Shown here: in pieces, positions 63,651 through 64,000 of the stretch
Numbering within the stretch: position 1 is the first letter of the stretch
How the letters are laid out: each line of letters begins with the position of its first letter
DNA from: Echinicola sp. 20G
Lineage (GTDB): Bacteria > Bacteroidota > Bacteroidia > Cytophagales > Cyclobacteriaceae
Reading direction: 5' to 3'
DNA: 64,000 bases
Assembly (NCBI RefSeq): GCF_015533855.1
Contig: NZ_AP024154.1
Location: 4,284,501-4,348,500 of the forward strand
The notes under the pieces: generated by a model
What the model was told of the DNA's origin: nothing
Databases searched by the model: none
What the model saw: the letters and a program-made list of their open reading frames with translations, nothing else
Program-made: the position numbers and the translations under genes

Positions 63651-64000
63651 AAATTAAAGTTTCAATTGAAGATACTTGTTGGCGACCAATCTATTGGTCG
63701 CTTTTTGTTTGCTCTGAAATATGGTTGTCCGAACTGTTCATATGATTCATTGATATCTTTTTAAACTCCATTTATTGATAATGTTGGCCAGTTGGTTAGA
63801 AATAAAGCCCTAAATTTTACCTAATTAAAAAAATACCGCTAAATAGGTAAATTAGAAAAAGCGGGGAGATGGATTAGTAAACCTATGTTTGTAATTAGAA
63901 TAAATCAACAATTAACTTCTTAGTACCGAAATTATATTTTTAAAAATAATTTTATAGCAATAATTAATTTGATTTTTTACTGCAAAAATATAACTTTATA
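63651..64000. other. Gene-free AT-rich end of window
   Basis: After the terminator no coding region is visible. It holds an imperfect inverted repeat around 63818-63855 (core TTTACCT ... AGGTAAA) and otherwise simple AT-rich sequence. It may be the upstream control region of a gene outside the window. Confidence 0.5.
63682..63708 (+). terminator. Rho-independent terminator after DEAD-box gene
   Basis: An 8-bp stem (GCGACCAA with TTGGTCGC, 63682-63689 and 63694-63701), a 4-nt loop and TTTTTG. It lies 31 nt after the stop codon. Confidence 0.85.

Overview
The window looks like chromosome of a Bacteroidota member, most likely order Cytophagales and plausibly family Cyclobacteriaceae; the family level is inference. 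The signs are: secreted proteins ending in type IX secretion system (T9SS) type A sorting domains, upstream elements of the Bacteroidota sigma form TAnnTTTG, no consistent Shine-Dalgarno sequences, moderately AT-rich DNA, and bacteroidetal gene neighbourhoods such as gyrA followed by a TPR gene, and thiS-thiC-thiE-thiG-thiH-thiF. I see no tRNA, rRNA, CRISPR array, IS element, integrase or phage gene. This is vertically inherited-looking core and accessory chromosome, not a mobile island.

Layout. 1-4.6 kb (minus): a partial secreted protein, a membrane PASTA protein and a large M43-type metalloprotease with a T9SS tail. 4.6-6 kb (minus): the Fe-S carriers Nfu and ApbC/Mrp. 6.2-11.2 kb (plus): dnaG, ribBA, a secreted protein and surE. 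11.2-15.6 kb: myo-inositol oxygenase, a formylglycine-generating-enzyme-fold protein without the catalytic cysteines, a Tat-exported Gfo/Idh/MocA oxidoreductase, and a TrpF-like protein without its catalytic Cys. 15.8-24.6 kb (plus): lipoprotein plus T9SS subtilase, rpe, a DUF4168-like protein, a barrel-type protein, gyrA and a TPR protein. 24.9-31.4 kb: a complete TPP-riboswitch-controlled thiamin operon (thiS, thiC, two thiE-type genes, thiG, thiH, thiF-rhodanese). 31.5-43.8 kb: aldo/keto reductase, an outer-membrane protein, a probable VLRF1/eRF1-like release-factor-fold protein, small and secreted proteins, hrpB, DUF2911, mnmA and a THUMP methyltransferase. 43.9-49.6 kb (minus): NlpC/P60 lipoprotein and three tandem amidohydrolase-family genes, of which only the middle one keeps the metal ligands. 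49.9-57.6 kb: a tightly packed set of five plus-strand genes (response regulator, membrane HEAT protein, processive GT2, TPR/YaiO-like barrel, membrane-anchored unknown) meeting an LtaS-like sulfatase-fold protein head-on with a 5-nt gap. 57.7-63.7 kb: PmtA-like methyltransferase, PA0069-type radical SAM protein, DUF3253-like protein, msrA, a nucleosidase-like DUF6909-type protein and a DEAD-box helicase.

How the genes work together. The thiamin operon makes both the HMP pyrimidine (ThiC) and the thiazole (ThiS/F/G/H) and couples them (ThiE), under TPP feedback; ThiD is not in it. The 49.9-57.6 kb block has the parts of a synthase-dependent polysaccharide system: inner-membrane polymerase, TPR periplasmic arm with outer-membrane barrel, a membrane HEAT protein and a receiver that may control it, and a possible envelope-modifying phospho-transferase. 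It is my best candidate for a poorly described system. The triple amidohydrolase operon and the VLRF1-like protein are the next most interesting.
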